DNA of 64,000 nt, taken from the NCBI GenBank assembly GCA_028288725.1, contig JAQGIC010000033.1, positions 1 to 64,000 of the forward strand. Reading direction: 5' to 3'. Below the pieces are notes generated by a model. The model was not told where the DNA came from. It saw nothing but the letters and a program-made list of their open reading frames with translations, and did no database searches. The translations under genes were made by a program, and so were the position numbers. Positions 30,293 to 38,631 of the stretch are shown here, one piece after another. The stretch is from Rhodospirillales bacterium (GTDB lineage: Bacteria > Pseudomonadota > Alphaproteobacteria > ATCC43930 > CGMCC-115725). Within the stretch, counting starts at the first letter, position 1. Each line of letters begins with the position of its first letter.

Positions 30293-31102
30293 ATGGCGTT
30301 CCCGGGGCCGACCGAACTCGACAGCGCGCTGCGGCTGATAGAGGACGGCGCGCTGGTCGCCATTCCGCCCGACTACGCCGGCGTCGCCATGGCGGCGACC
30401 CGTGCGCTGATCCGGCGCGGCGTCCGGGGCCTGCGGCTGGTCTGCGTCCCCCAGAGCGGGCTGCAGGCCGACATGCTGATCGGTGCCGGCACCGTGGCCG
30501 AGATCGAGACCGCCGCCGTTACCTTGGGCGAATATGGCCTGGCACCGCGCTTCACGGCGGCGATCCGCGCCGGCACGGTCCGGATCAGGGACGCGACCTG
30601 TCCCGCCATCCATGCCGGGCTGCAGGCCAGCGAAAAGGGCGCACCGTTCAGCGCCATGCGCGGGTTGATCGGGAGCGACCTGCTCAAGGTCCGCCCCGAC
30701 TGGCGGGTGATCGACAATCCGTTCGGCCCCGGCGACGATCCGGTGGCGCTGATCCCTGCCATCAGGCCCGATGTGGCGCTGTTCCACGCGCCGATGGCCG
30801 ACGCGCACGGCAATGTCTGGGTCGGCAAGCGGCGCGAGCTGGTGACGATGGCCCATGCCGCGGCCGACACGCTGGTCACGGTGGAACGGCTCTATGACGG
30901 CGACCTGCTGGCCGACGAGACCTTGGCCGCCGGCACCCTGCCCGCCCTCTATGTCGGCCACATCGCCGTCGTGCCCGAAGGCACCTGGCCGATCCGGTTC
31001 GGCACGCGCACGACCGACGCGACGCATATGGCCGAATATGCCGAGATGGCCGCGACGGAGGCCGGCTTCCAACGCTATCTGGCGCGGGAGCTGGCCCGAT
31101 GA
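30293..31102 (+). CDS. Class I CoA-transferase-like subunit A
   Basis: A 269-residue alpha subunit of the glutaconate CoA-transferase/IpdA type. Seen: the N-terminal ALVAIPPDYAGVAMAATRALI (a divergent GGF-type region), LRLVCVPQSGLQADMLIGAG, the AFSAMRGLIGSDLLKV-like segment (here PFSAMRGLIGSDLLKV), ALIPAIRPDVALFHAPMADAHGN, and VTVERLYD. It overlaps subunit B by 4 bp (ATGA). Partner subunits form an (alpha-beta)2 enzyme that moves CoA between acids or, in IpdAB, opens a ring thioester. The substrate is unknown. Confidence 0.85.
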   Translation: MAFPGPTELDSALRLIEDGALVAIPPDYAGVAMAATRALIRRGVRGLRLVCVPQSGLQADMLIGAGTVAEIETAAVTLGEYGLAPRFTAAIRAGTVRIRDATCPAIHAGLQASEKGAPFSAMRGLIGSDLLKVRPDWRVIDNPFGPGDDPVALIPAIRPDVALFHAPMADAHGNVWVGKRRELVTMAHAAADTLVTVERLYDGDLLADETLAAGTLPALYVGHIAVVPEGTWPIRFGTRTTDATHMAEYAEMAATEAGFQRYLARELAR

Positions 31103-31842
31103 GCGTCCGTCCCGAGGAATTGCTGATCGGCACCGTGGCCGAATTGATCGGCCGGGTGCGCCATGTCGCGGTCGGCGCGCTGTCGCCGATCCCGGCCGCC
31201 GCAGCCTTGCTGGGTGCCCGGCGCCATGACGGCATGCGCGTCTCGATCCTGAACAGCCGCCGCCACAGCTTCTTCACCGATGGCGGGCGCGAATTGTTCG
31301 ATTGCGCGGGCCAGGGCCGGATCGACGCGTTCTTTCTGTCCGGCGGCCAGATCGACGGCGCCGGCAACGTCAATCTCGTGGCGATCGGCGACTATGACAG
31401 ACCGAAGGCGCGCTTCTCCGGCTCGTTCGGCTCGGCCTATCTCTATTACGTCGTGCCGAAAGTCATCCTGTTCCGCCTGGAGCACACCAGGCGCACCCTG
31501 GTCGATCGGGTCGATTTCATCTCGGCGCCGGGCACCAGCCCGCCCGGGACCTATCGACCGGGCGGCCCGCATGCGCTGGTGACGGAGCTGTGCGTCTTCC
31601 AGTTCGACAAGCCGTCCGGCCGCTTTGCGTTGGCGAGCCTGCATCCGGGCGTGAGTTTGGACGAGGTGCGCGATCGCACCGGCTTTGCCTTCGCGACGCC
31701 GGACGTCGTTCCGACCACGGCACTGCCGACCGACGCCGACCTCGCTCTGATGCGGGGTCCCGTCGCCCGGGATCTGGCCGAAACCTATCCCGCCTTTGCC
31801 GCCGAAGTGCTCGGCTGGCGTGCAGAAGAGACCGTCCGATGA
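31099..31842 (+). CDS. Class I CoA-transferase-like subunit B, catalytic Glu apparently missing
   Basis: A 247-residue beta subunit with the family core FLSGGQIDGAGNVNLVAIGD and a following RPKARFSGSFGS. In true glutaconate-type transferases a Glu in a Y-E-S-G segment (near residue 54) forms the glutamyl-CoA intermediate. The corresponding segment here reads SILNSRRHS, with Asn52 at that place. This resembles IpdB-type proteins that act as hydrolases rather than transferases. It overlaps its neighbours on both sides (ATGA at 31099 and 31839), so stoichiometric co-expression is likely. Confidence 0.82.
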   Translation: MSVRPEELLIGTVAELIGRVRHVAVGALSPIPAAAALLGARRHDGMRVSILNSRRHSFFTDGGRELFDCAGQGRIDAFFLSGGQIDGAGNVNLVAIGDYDRPKARFSGSFGSAYLYYVVPKVILFRLEHTRRTLVDRVDFISAPGTSPPGTYRPGGPHALVTELCVFQFDKPSGRFALASLHPGVSLDEVRDRTGFAFATPDVVPTTALPTDADLALMRGPVARDLAETYPAFAAEVLGWRAEETVR

Positions 31843-33056
31843 GCGTATCTCCCGAAGCCCACCCCGGCGCGCTCGCCGGCATCCGCATCATCGATCTGAC
31901 GCGGGTACTGGGCGGCCCCTATTGCACGCAGATCCTGGGCGATCATGGCGCCGACGTGATCAAGATCGAGCCGCCGACCGGCGACGAGACGCGCACCTGG
32001 GGGCCGCCGTTCCGCGACGGCGATGCGTCCTATTTCATCGGCGTCAACCGCAACAAGCAGGCCATGGCGCTCGACTTCACCAAGCCCGAGGCGCGCGAGC
32101 TCTTGTTCCGCCTGCTCGATGATGCCGACGTGCTGGTTGAGAATTTCAAGGCCGGCACGCTCGAGCGCTGGGGCATCGGGTATGAGCAGACGCTGCGCGC
32201 CAGGTTCCCGAAGCTGATCCACGCCCGCGTCTCCGGCTTCGGCAGCGACGGTCCCTTGGGCGGCCGGGTCGGCTATGACGCGGTGATCCAGGGCATGGCC
32301 GGCCTGATGAGCGTCAACGGCGAGCGCGGCGGCCCGCCGCTGCGCTTGGGCATTCCGATCGTCGATCTCGCGACCGGCCTCAACACCGCGCTCGGCATCA
32401 TGATGGCGCTGATCGAGCGCGGCAAATCGGGCCAGGGCCAGTTCGTCGAAGCCTCGCTGTTCGACAGCGGCGTGGCGCTGCTGCATCCGCACCTGGCCAA
32501 CTACCTCCTGAACCACAAGACGCCCGGACGCACCGGCAGCGCGCATCCGAACATCGCGCCCTACGATTGCTTTCCGACCAAGACGGTGCCGATCTTCCTG
32601 GCGGTCGGCAACGACCGGCAATATGCCATCTTCTGCAAGCGCCTGGGGGTCGAGCCGCTGATCGCCGATCCGCGCTTCGCGACCAATCGCGACCGGGTCG
32701 CCAACCGCGACGCGCTGGCGGCCTTGCTGCAGCCGGTGCTGGATACGCTCGACGGCCATGCCATCGCCGAGCGGCTGCTGGCCGAAGGCGTGCCCTGCGG
32801 CCCGGTGCTCGATCTGCCCGACGTCATCGCGCACCCGCAGACGATCCATCGCGAGATGATCGTCAGCGAGGGCGAGTACAGCGGCTTCGGCACGCCGATC
32901 AAGCTGTCGCGCACGCCCGGCGGATTGCGCAGCGTGCCGCAGAAATTCGGCCAGGCGACCCGGGCCGTGCTGGCCAAGGCCGGCTATTCCGAGGCGGAGA
33001 TCGATGGGCTGATCGCCGACGGCATCGCCTTCGGTCCGCGCGACGAGGCCCCGTGA
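31839..33056 (+). CDS. Class III CoA-transferase (CaiB/BaiF family)
   Basis: A 405-residue family III CoA-transferase. Typical segments are GIRIIDLTRVLGGPYCTQILGD, GADVIKIEPPTGDETRTWGPPF, NRNKQAMALDFTKPEAR, the FGSDGPLGGRVGYDAVIQGM region, and ASLFDSGVALL with the catalytic Asp. Such enzymes transfer CoA from succinyl-CoA or another donor to an organic acid through aspartyl-CoA. The start ATG at 31839 overlaps the preceding stop by 4 bp; longer frames upstream are out of context. Together with the hydrolase and CoA-transferase-like subunits it suggests activation and processing of an organic acid. Confidence 0.9.
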   Translation: MSVSPEAHPGALAGIRIIDLTRVLGGPYCTQILGDHGADVIKIEPPTGDETRTWGPPFRDGDASYFIGVNRNKQAMALDFTKPEARELLFRLLDDADVLVENFKAGTLERWGIGYEQTLRARFPKLIHARVSGFGSDGPLGGRVGYDAVIQGMAGLMSVNGERGGPPLRLGIPIVDLATGLNTALGIMMALIERGKSGQGQFVEASLFDSGVALLHPHLANYLLNHKTPGRTGSAHPNIAPYDCFPTKTVPIFLAVGNDRQYAIFCKRLGVEPLIADPRFATNRDRVANRDALAALLQPVLDTLDGHAIAERLLAEGVPCGPVLDLPDVIAHPQTIHREMIVSEGEYSGFGTPIKLSRTPGGLRSVPQKFGQATRAVLAKAGYSEAEIDGLIADGIAFGPRDEAP

Positions 33057-33067
33057 GCGAGACCCGG

Positions 33068-33514
33068 ATGAGCGAGATCCATCCGGACGTCGTTCTGACC
33101 GACCGCTCCGGCTTCACCTTCTGGCACGAGGACGTGCTGCGCTTTGCCGATCTCGACCGGCAAAATCACGTGAACAACGTCACCTTCGCTACCTTCTGCG
33201 AGGGCGGCCGCGTCCGCTTCATCGACACGGTCGCACGCCCGCTGCTGGGTCCCGGCGATCTGTTCGCCCTGGTCAAGATCACCATCGAATACCGGCACGA
33301 GATGCATTTCCCGGGCGTGGTCGAGGTCGGCACGCGGCTGACCAGGCTCGGCCGCAGCTCCGTCGGCTTCGGTCAGGGCCTGTTCAACGATGGGCGCTGC
33401 GTCGCGACGGCCCAGGCGGTGGTCGTGCTGATGGATGCCACCACGCGGAAATCGAAGCCCTTCCCCGAGGATGTCGCGATCGAGCTGCGCCAGCTGGTTG
33501 CTGTCAGGGGCTGA
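33068..33514 (+). CDS. Hotdog-fold acyl-CoA thioesterase (4HBT family)
   Basis: A 148-residue thioesterase with the 4-hydroxybenzoyl-CoA thioesterase pattern: FADLDRQNHVNNVTFATFCE (Asp and the HVNN segment) and EYRHEMHFPGVVEVGTRLTRLG. It is the last gene of the acyl-CoA operon. Two starts are possible: ATG at 33068, used here, or GTG at 33053 overlapping the preceding stop as GTGA, which would add five residues and fit the coupled style of this operon. A strong hairpin terminator follows. Confidence 0.85.
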   Translation: MSEIHPDVVLTDRSGFTFWHEDVLRFADLDRQNHVNNVTFATFCEGGRVRFIDTVARPLLGPGDLFALVKITIEYRHEMHFPGVVEVGTRLTRLGRSSVGFGQGLFNDGRCVATAQAVVVLMDATTRKSKPFPEDVAIELRQLVAVRG

Positions 33515-33515
33515 G

Positions 33516-33583
33516 CGGCGGCGCGACCCTCACTCTCCCGCCCTCTCCCCCTTGTGGGAGATGGGATGAGGGTCGCGCCGCCG
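33516..33583. terminator. Strong bidirectional hairpin between convergent genes
   Basis: Perfect 17-bp inverted arms, CGGCGGCGCGACCCTCA (33516-33532) and its complement (33567-33583), enclose a region that itself contains CTCTCCC/GGGAGAT pairing. It starts 1 bp after the thioesterase stop and ends 6 bp before the sensor-kinase stop, so it probably terminates both. Confidence 0.8.
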
Positions 33584-33589
33584 ACACCG

Positions 33590-36484
33590 TCAGCCGACCA
33601 ACTCCGCTTCGACTTTCAAAAACCGCGCGGTCACCGTCGTTCCCACGCCGAGCCCCGAGGCGATCTCCAGCGCGCCGCCCTGCATTTCCATCAAGCGGCG
33701 CGACAGCGGCAATCCCAGACCGGTGCCATCGCCCTCGCGATTGCGGGCATTGTCGACCTGGCCGAACGGCTCGACCACCTTGATCAGGTCCTCCGCGGCG
33801 ATGCCGATGCCGGTGTCGGCAACCGAGATGGCAGGCGAGCCGTCGGCGGCCGAACCGGCCGCCACCCGGATCTTGCCGCCGGCCGGCGTAAACTTGATGG
33901 CGTTCGACAGCAGATTGAGCAGCACCTGCTTGGTCCGGACCGGATCGCCAAGCGCCTGGGGCATTTCGTCCGCCACGGAGAAGGTGAGATCGATGCCCTT
34001 CTGCTCCGCCTTGCCCGCCATCAGCCGGCAGCTGGTCGCGACCAGCGCACCCAGCACGACCGGCTCCTGATGCAGCACCAGCGCGCCCGCCTCCAGCTTG
34101 GCGAAGTCGAGAATGTCGTTGATGATGCCCAGCAGGTGTTCGCCGCTCGTATGGATATCCTCGGCATATTCCCGATATTTCGGCAGGCCGAGCGGTCCTA
34201 GCGTTTCCTGGCGCATCAGGTCGGCGAAACCGATCACGGCGTTGAGCGGCGTCCGCAACTCGTGGCTCATGTTGGAAAAGAACGCGCTGCGCATGCGGTT
34301 CGAACGCTCGGCCTCCGCATGGGCGGCGCGCAGCTTTTCCTCATTCGCCTTCTGCCTGCTGTTGTCGCGCACCACGCCGACGACCTCGACCGGCGCGCCG
34401 GTCTTGGCATCGCGCACCAGCTTGAGCCTGGTCTCGACCCAGACCAGATGGCCGTCGCGGTGACGGACCCGGTATTCGACGGCGACCGCGTCGCGTCGTC
34501 CAGCCGCAAGCTCGGAGAACACTTCTGTGAAGGCGGGGCGATCCTCCGGGCAGATGATATCGCCCGCCTCGCCGATCCGCAGCTCCTCCGGGCTATAGCC
34601 CAGGATGTCGCGATAGGCCGGCGAGGTATAGAGGCGCCGCCCGTCGAGGCTCGTGCGGATGATCATATCGGTCGCGTTCTCGGCCAGCAGCCGGTATCGG
34701 CCCTCGCTCTCGCGCAGCTCGTCCTCGCTGTGCACGCGCTCGGTCATGTCGCGCAGCATGCTGATCAGCTCGATCGGCCGGCCGGTGATTTCATCCCTCA
34801 AGACGCGGTCGCGCGCTTCGAGCCAGATGGTCCGCCCGTCGCTATGCAGGGCACGGAAGCTGTAGGTACCGATTTCCGGCCCTTCGCCCTCGATCATTCT
34901 GCGGAACCGATCGGCGACCAGAGCCCGATCGTCCGGATGGACCCGGCGCAGCTCGTTGCCGCCGACCATGTCCGCCGGAGCGATACCCAGAATTTCACGC
35001 GCGGCCGGCGACACATAGCGCCGCATGCCGTCGGGGCCGATTCTGAGGATAATATCCGTCGCATTCTCCGCAATCGCGCGGAACCGCAACTCGCTCTCGC
35101 GCATTGCGCGCTCGGCCGCGATGCGGGCGCTGACATCGCGCACGACGCTGACCACCTCGCCGGTCGGGCGCCCCGTCGCGTCCTGCACGACCTGGGATTT
35201 GACCTCGACCCAGGCCCATTGGCCGTCGGGACGCAGGCTCCGATGACAGCTCATGGCCTGCTTGTCGCCGCTTCGCAACCCGTTCCAGATGGCCTCGACC
35301 GCCGGCCAATCGTCCGGATGGACGAACTCCCGGGGATTGGTCCCGATCAGCTCCGCCGGCGATCGGCCGTATATCGCCAATGATGCCGGCGATATGTAGC
35401 GCCGATCCAGCGTCGCCAGATCGTTCACCACGATCATGTCGCCGGCATTGTCGGCCAGCAGGCGATAGTCGGCCACCGCCTTCGCCGTCTCCCTTTCGGC
35501 CTCGCGCTGGCGCGCCCACAGCACGGCGATGCGCCAGGCCAGCAGGGCCACCACGATGGTGAGCAGGCCGATCCCGCCAAGATGCGCCGTCGTTTCCCGG
35601 CGCCAGCCGGCCAATGCCCCGTCCTCGGCAACGGCGATCAGGACCACCAGCGGCAACTCGCTCAGGCGTCGATAGGTCTGGATGCGGCGGACGCCATCGA
35701 TCATCGAGTCTGCCGTGAACGAACCCCATGGCGCCTTCGCCACATGATCGCGGAACAGCGGCCCGTCCGCCACATTGCGTCCCAGGGCCAAAGCGACGAC
35801 GGGCTTGCGGGCCAGCACGAGACCGTCGTCGCGAAACAGGACGATGGTGTCCCGTTTCCCCAGCGAGAGGCCGTTGTAAAGCGACTCGAAATAGCTGACA
35901 TCCACCCCGGCGAGGACAACCCCGAGGAATCGCCCCTGGGCATCCTCGAGCCGGCGGCTGATCGCAATGCTGAACCGTTCGGAAATCCGGCTCAGGTAGG
36001 GCGCCGAAATCGCGATACCCCGGCCGGTCTGGTCCCGATGATCGAGAAAAAAGTCTCGTTCGCGGGCAATGATGTTGGAGGGGCGGGGGATCGAACCCGC
36101 CAACCATTCCCCGGTCTGGTCCAGCACGACCAGATCGCGCAATTGCGGAGTAATCCGTGCGAGCGCGCCGAGAAAATCATTGAGGGCTGGAACCTGCGCC
36201 GGCTCCAACCCATCGATCGCCACCCGGTCCTGCACCTCGCGCAGCGAGACGTCGATCAGATCGATCGAGCGGGAAACCTGCTGAGCCAGCGAGTCCGCAA
36301 GGTTCTGCGCCTGAACCCGAGAGACTTCGAGGCGAAGCGCCCGCGCGGTCCAGGTGTTCCAGAGATCGAGCCCGACCAGCAGCAGAACGACGGCGGCGAC
36401 GAGCACGCCGGCAGTTGCCTGAACCGTCAGGTTGGGGCAGTGGCGGCGGATTCTGTCGAAAGCGGGTCCGAGCGCAAGGTTCAT
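33590..36484 (-). CDS. Membrane sensor histidine kinase with three PAS domains
   Basis: A 964-residue sensor starting at MNLALGPAFDRIRRH (36484). It has a first transmembrane helix (about residues 23-45), a periplasmic PDC/dCACHE-like sensor region (about 46-285; DLVVLDQTGEWLAGS, SAPYLSRISERFSIAISRR, FLGVVLAGVDVSYFESLY) and a second helix (LGGIGLLTIVVALLAWRI). Three PAS-PAC units follow, each ending in a V/DVSAR-like or RDMTER-like segment, then HisKA with FFSNMSHELRTPLNAVIGF (phospho-acceptor His741) and an HATPase with VADTGIGI and GDGTGLGLPLSRRLM. There is no receiver domain. It is divergent from an XRE-cupin regulator. No response regulator is adjacent, so it is an orphan kinase here. Confidence 0.92.
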   Translation of the reverse strand: MNLALGPAFDRIRRHCPNLTVQATAGVLVAAVVLLLVGLDLWNTWTARALRLEVSRVQAQNLADSLAQQVSRSIDLIDVSLREVQDRVAIDGLEPAQVPALNDFLGALARITPQLRDLVVLDQTGEWLAGSIPRPSNIIARERDFFLDHRDQTGRGIAISAPYLSRISERFSIAISRRLEDAQGRFLGVVLAGVDVSYFESLYNGLSLGKRDTIVLFRDDGLVLARKPVVALALGRNVADGPLFRDHVAKAPWGSFTADSMIDGVRRIQTYRRLSELPLVVLIAVAEDGALAGWRRETTAHLGGIGLLTIVVALLAWRIAVLWARQREAERETAKAVADYRLLADNAGDMIVVNDLATLDRRYISPASLAIYGRSPAELIGTNPREFVHPDDWPAVEAIWNGLRSGDKQAMSCHRSLRPDGQWAWVEVKSQVVQDATGRPTGEVVSVVRDVSARIAAERAMRESELRFRAIAENATDIILRIGPDGMRRYVSPAAREILGIAPADMVGGNELRRVHPDDRALVADRFRRMIEGEGPEIGTYSFRALHSDGRTIWLEARDRVLRDEITGRPIELISMLRDMTERVHSEDELRESEGRYRLLAENATDMIIRTSLDGRRLYTSPAYRDILGYSPEELRIGEAGDIICPEDRPAFTEVFSELAAGRRDAVAVEYRVRHRDGHLVWVETRLKLVRDAKTGAPVEVVGVVRDNSRQKANEEKLRAAHAEAERSNRMRSAFFSNMSHELRTPLNAVIGFADLMRQETLGPLGLPKYREYAEDIHTSGEHLLGIINDILDFAKLEAGALVLHQEPVVLGALVATSCRLMAGKAEQKGIDLTFSVADEMPQALGDPVRTKQVLLNLLSNAIKFTPAGGKIRVAAGSAADGSPAISVADTGIGIAAEDLIKVVEPFGQVDNARNREGDGTGLGLPLSRRLMEMQGGALEIASGLGVGTTVTARFLKVEAELVG

Positions 36485-36635
36485 CAGCGGATCCAGTCCT
36501 CGTCGCGCGGGCACGATCTTACGCTTCAATCTCGGCCGAGCGCCATCGGCGCGGAGTCTTGCCGGGCCCTCGGCTTGACAGCCCATCCGCCATAACGGAC
36601 ATATCGCCCAACATATTTGCTTGGACGAGTGCCTT

Positions 36636-37265
36636 ATGTGCCCTGAAACTGCCGAACCGACCGTCGTCGAGGCTAGGCCGGAAGCGCCGGGAGATCCCGT
36701 CATCGAGCTGGCCGTGATCGTCGGCCGGAACCTGCGCCGGCTGCGGACGCGGCAGGGACACTCGCTGGAGCGGCTCGCCAAGCTGTCGGGCGTCAGCCGG
36801 GGCATGCTGGGGCAGATCGAACTGGGCCGCAGCGCGCCCACCATCGGTCTGCTGTGGAAGATCGCGACCGCGCTCGATGTCACTTTCGCCACGCTGACCG
36901 CATCGGATGCCGGCGGCGGCACCGCCGTGCTGCGCCGGGACAAGGCCAAGATCCTGGCGTCGAGCGGCGGGCAGTTCACCTCGCGCGCGCTGTTTCCGTT
37001 CGACGGCGAACGGCGCGTCGAATTCTACGAACTGCGCATCGCGCCCGGCTACGAAGAGGCCGCCGATGCCCACGCGCCGGGCACGATCGAAAACCTGGCA
37101 GTGAGCGCCGGGCGGCTCGAACTCTACGACGGGGAAGAGACCCATTTGCTGGAAGCCGGCGACTCGATCCTGTTCGAGGCGGGTCGGCCGCACCGCTATC
37201 GCAATCCCGGCACCCAGGAAACCGTCGCCTACTTGGTTATGACCTATGACGAGGCGATCGGCTGA
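36636..37265 (+). CDS. XRE-family regulator with C-terminal cupin domain
   Basis: A 209-residue transcriptional regulator. The N-terminal helix-turn-helix spans about residues 25-85 (NLRRLRTRQGHSLERLAKLS, then SRGMLGQIELGRSAPTIGLLWKIATAL). The C-terminal cupin_2 barrel spans about residues 120-200 (YEEAADAHAPGTIENLAVSAG, LEAGDSILFEAGRPHRYRN). Such proteins bind a small metabolite in the cupin and control amino-acid or organic-acid genes. The ATG at 36636 follows GGACGAG; a TTG at 36621 is possible. The last codons run into a 22-bp tandem repeat that also contains the stop. Confidence 0.88.
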   Translation: MCPETAEPTVVEARPEAPGDPVIELAVIVGRNLRRLRTRQGHSLERLAKLSGVSRGMLGQIELGRSAPTIGLLWKIATALDVTFATLTASDAGGGTAVLRRDKAKILASSGGQFTSRALFPFDGERRVEFYELRIAPGYEEAADAHAPGTIENLAVSAGRLELYDGEETHLLEAGDSILFEAGRPHRYRNPGTQETVAYLVMTYDEAIG

Positions 37266-37309
37266 ACACAGCCGATTGATCGGCTGAACACAGCCGATTG
37301 ATCGGCTGA
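37256..37309 (+). repeat. 22-bp tandem repeat at the end of the XRE-cupin gene
   Basis: Two complete identical units of 22 bp (37256-37277 and 37278-37299) plus 10 bp of a third. The unit reads GATCGGCTGAACACAGCCGA followed by TT, and holds its own inverted pair (ATCGGCTG and CAGCCGAT). The first unit contains the stop codon of the regulator. Confidence 0.92.
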
Positions 37310-37315
37310 TACGAA

Positions 37316-37345
37316 AAGGGCCGGCCTCCTTCGGGGCCGACCCTT
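37316..37345. terminator. Hairpin terminator candidate after the XRE-cupin gene
   Basis: AAGGGCCGGCC (37316-37326) pairs with GGCCGACCCTT (37335-37345) with one mismatch. There is no clear T-run, so it may act as a rho-assisted or bidirectional stop between the regulator and phaZ. Confidence 0.55.
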
Positions 37346-37349
37346 CGGT

Positions 37350-37417
37350 TCTAAACCAAACATTTAGAGGCTGATTCACCGATTAAACCGAGCCGGTTTG
37401 ATCGGATCAGACTCTAG
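37350..37417 (+). repeat. Dispersed element, copy 2 (short form)
   Basis: The short form consists of TCTAAACCAAACATTTAGAG followed by a diverged hairpin with CCGGTTTGATCGGATCAG. The terminal ACTCTAG holds the TAG stop of phaZ (37414-37416 on the minus strand). The GATATGAGGCC hairpin of the full-length copies is missing. Confidence 0.88.
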
Positions 37418-38631
37418 CCGTGGGCGCGGATGAAGTCGCGCACGACCGGATAGATCTCCGTCGCCCAGCGCCGGCCGTTGAACACGCCGTAGTGGCCGAC
37501 CTTGGGCTGCAGATGCTGCGCCTTTTTGCTGTTCGGCAGGCCGGTACACAGGTCGTGGGCCGCCGACGTCTGGCCGACGGCGCAGATATCGTCGTTCTCG
37601 CCCTCGACGGTCAGCAACGCCGTCTTCTTGATCGCCTTGGGCTCGACCTTGCGGCCGCGCGAGGTGTAGGTGCCGAGCGGCAGCGAATGCAGCTGGAACA
37701 CCTCGCGGATGGTCTGCAGGTAGAACTCGGCCGGCAGGTCCATCACCGCGGTATATTCGTCGTAAAAAGTCTGCGTCGCCTCGGCGCTCTCGCCGTCGCC
37801 CTTCACCAGATGGTGGAACAGATCGACATGGGCGTTCACGTGGCGATCCAGATTCATCTGCATGAAGCCGGCCAGTTGCAGGAAGCCCGGATAAACGCGG
37901 CGGAAAGCGCCGGGGTAGCGGATCGGCACCGCGGTGATCACGTTGTGCTCGAACCATGTGAAGTCGCGCGTAGTCGCCAGAAGATTGACCTGGGTCGGAT
38001 TGATGCGCGTGTCGATCGGGCCGCCCATCAGCGTCATGGTAGCCGGCTGGTTCGGCGCGCCGTCTGCGGCCATCAGCGCGACGGCGGCAAACACCGGCAC
38101 CGCCGGCTGACAGACGGCGATGACGTGATGCTTGGGACCGAGGAAATTCATGAAGCCCACGAGCGTGTCGATGAAATCATCGAGATCGAACCGCCCATGG
38201 CGCAGCGAGACCGACCGCGCGTTCTTCCAGTCCGTGATGTAGACGTCATTGTCGGGCAGCAATGTCTTGACCGTGCCGCGCAGCAGCGTGGCGAAATGGC
38301 CAGACATCGGCGCGACCAGCAGGACGCGAGGCTGACTGGCGCCGCCCGGCTTAGCGAAATGCAGCAGATTACCGAATGGCGTCTCGACCACGTCCTCTTC
38401 GGTCACCGGCACTTCTCGGCCGCCGACCATGGTGGTGGGGATGCCGAACGGCGGGCGGGTATGGGACATGCCGGAACGCACGACCAGTTCGCAAGCGGCC
38501 ACCACGGTCCGGGCCAACACATTGTCGCTCAAGCCCGGCCAAGGCTGCTTCAGCAGGGCGCCGGTCGACTGGGCCATGAGACGAAACGGCCCCATGAAAT
38601 CGGCTTGCGCTTGATAAGCCTGGTACAGCAT
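37414..38631 (-). CDS. phaZ: Intracellular polyhydroxybutyrate depolymerase
   Basis: A 405-residue PhaZ1-type enzyme that mobilises stored PHB. The nucleophile box is VCQPAVPVFAAVALM, with Cys instead of Ser, as in the Ralstonia-type intracellular depolymerases. Other landmarks are DVYITDWKNARSVSLRHGRF (here DNDVYITDWKNARS), LMGGPIDTRINPTQVN, an Asp in VEGENDDICAVGQ and His in VGHYGVFNGRRW. The start is ATG at 38631, or GTG at 38643 four codons earlier. Its ribosome site lies inside a 7-bp-arm inverted repeat (38641-38655). The stop is contributed by a dispersed repeat. Confidence 0.93.
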   Translation of the reverse strand: MLYQAYQAQADFMGPFRLMAQSTGALLKQPWPGLSDNVLARTVVAACELVVRSGMSHTRPPFGIPTTMVGGREVPVTEEDVVETPFGNLLHFAKPGGASQPRVLLVAPMSGHFATLLRGTVKTLLPDNDVYITDWKNARSVSLRHGRFDLDDFIDTLVGFMNFLGPKHHVIAVCQPAVPVFAAVALMAADGAPNQPATMTLMGGPIDTRINPTQVNLLATTRDFTWFEHNVITAVPIRYPGAFRRVYPGFLQLAGFMQMNLDRHVNAHVDLFHHLVKGDGESAEATQTFYDEYTAVMDLPAEFYLQTIREVFQLHSLPLGTYTSRGRKVEPKAIKKTALLTVEGENDDICAVGQTSAAHDLCTGLPNSKKAQHLQPKVGHYGVFNGRRWATEIYPVVRDFIRAHG

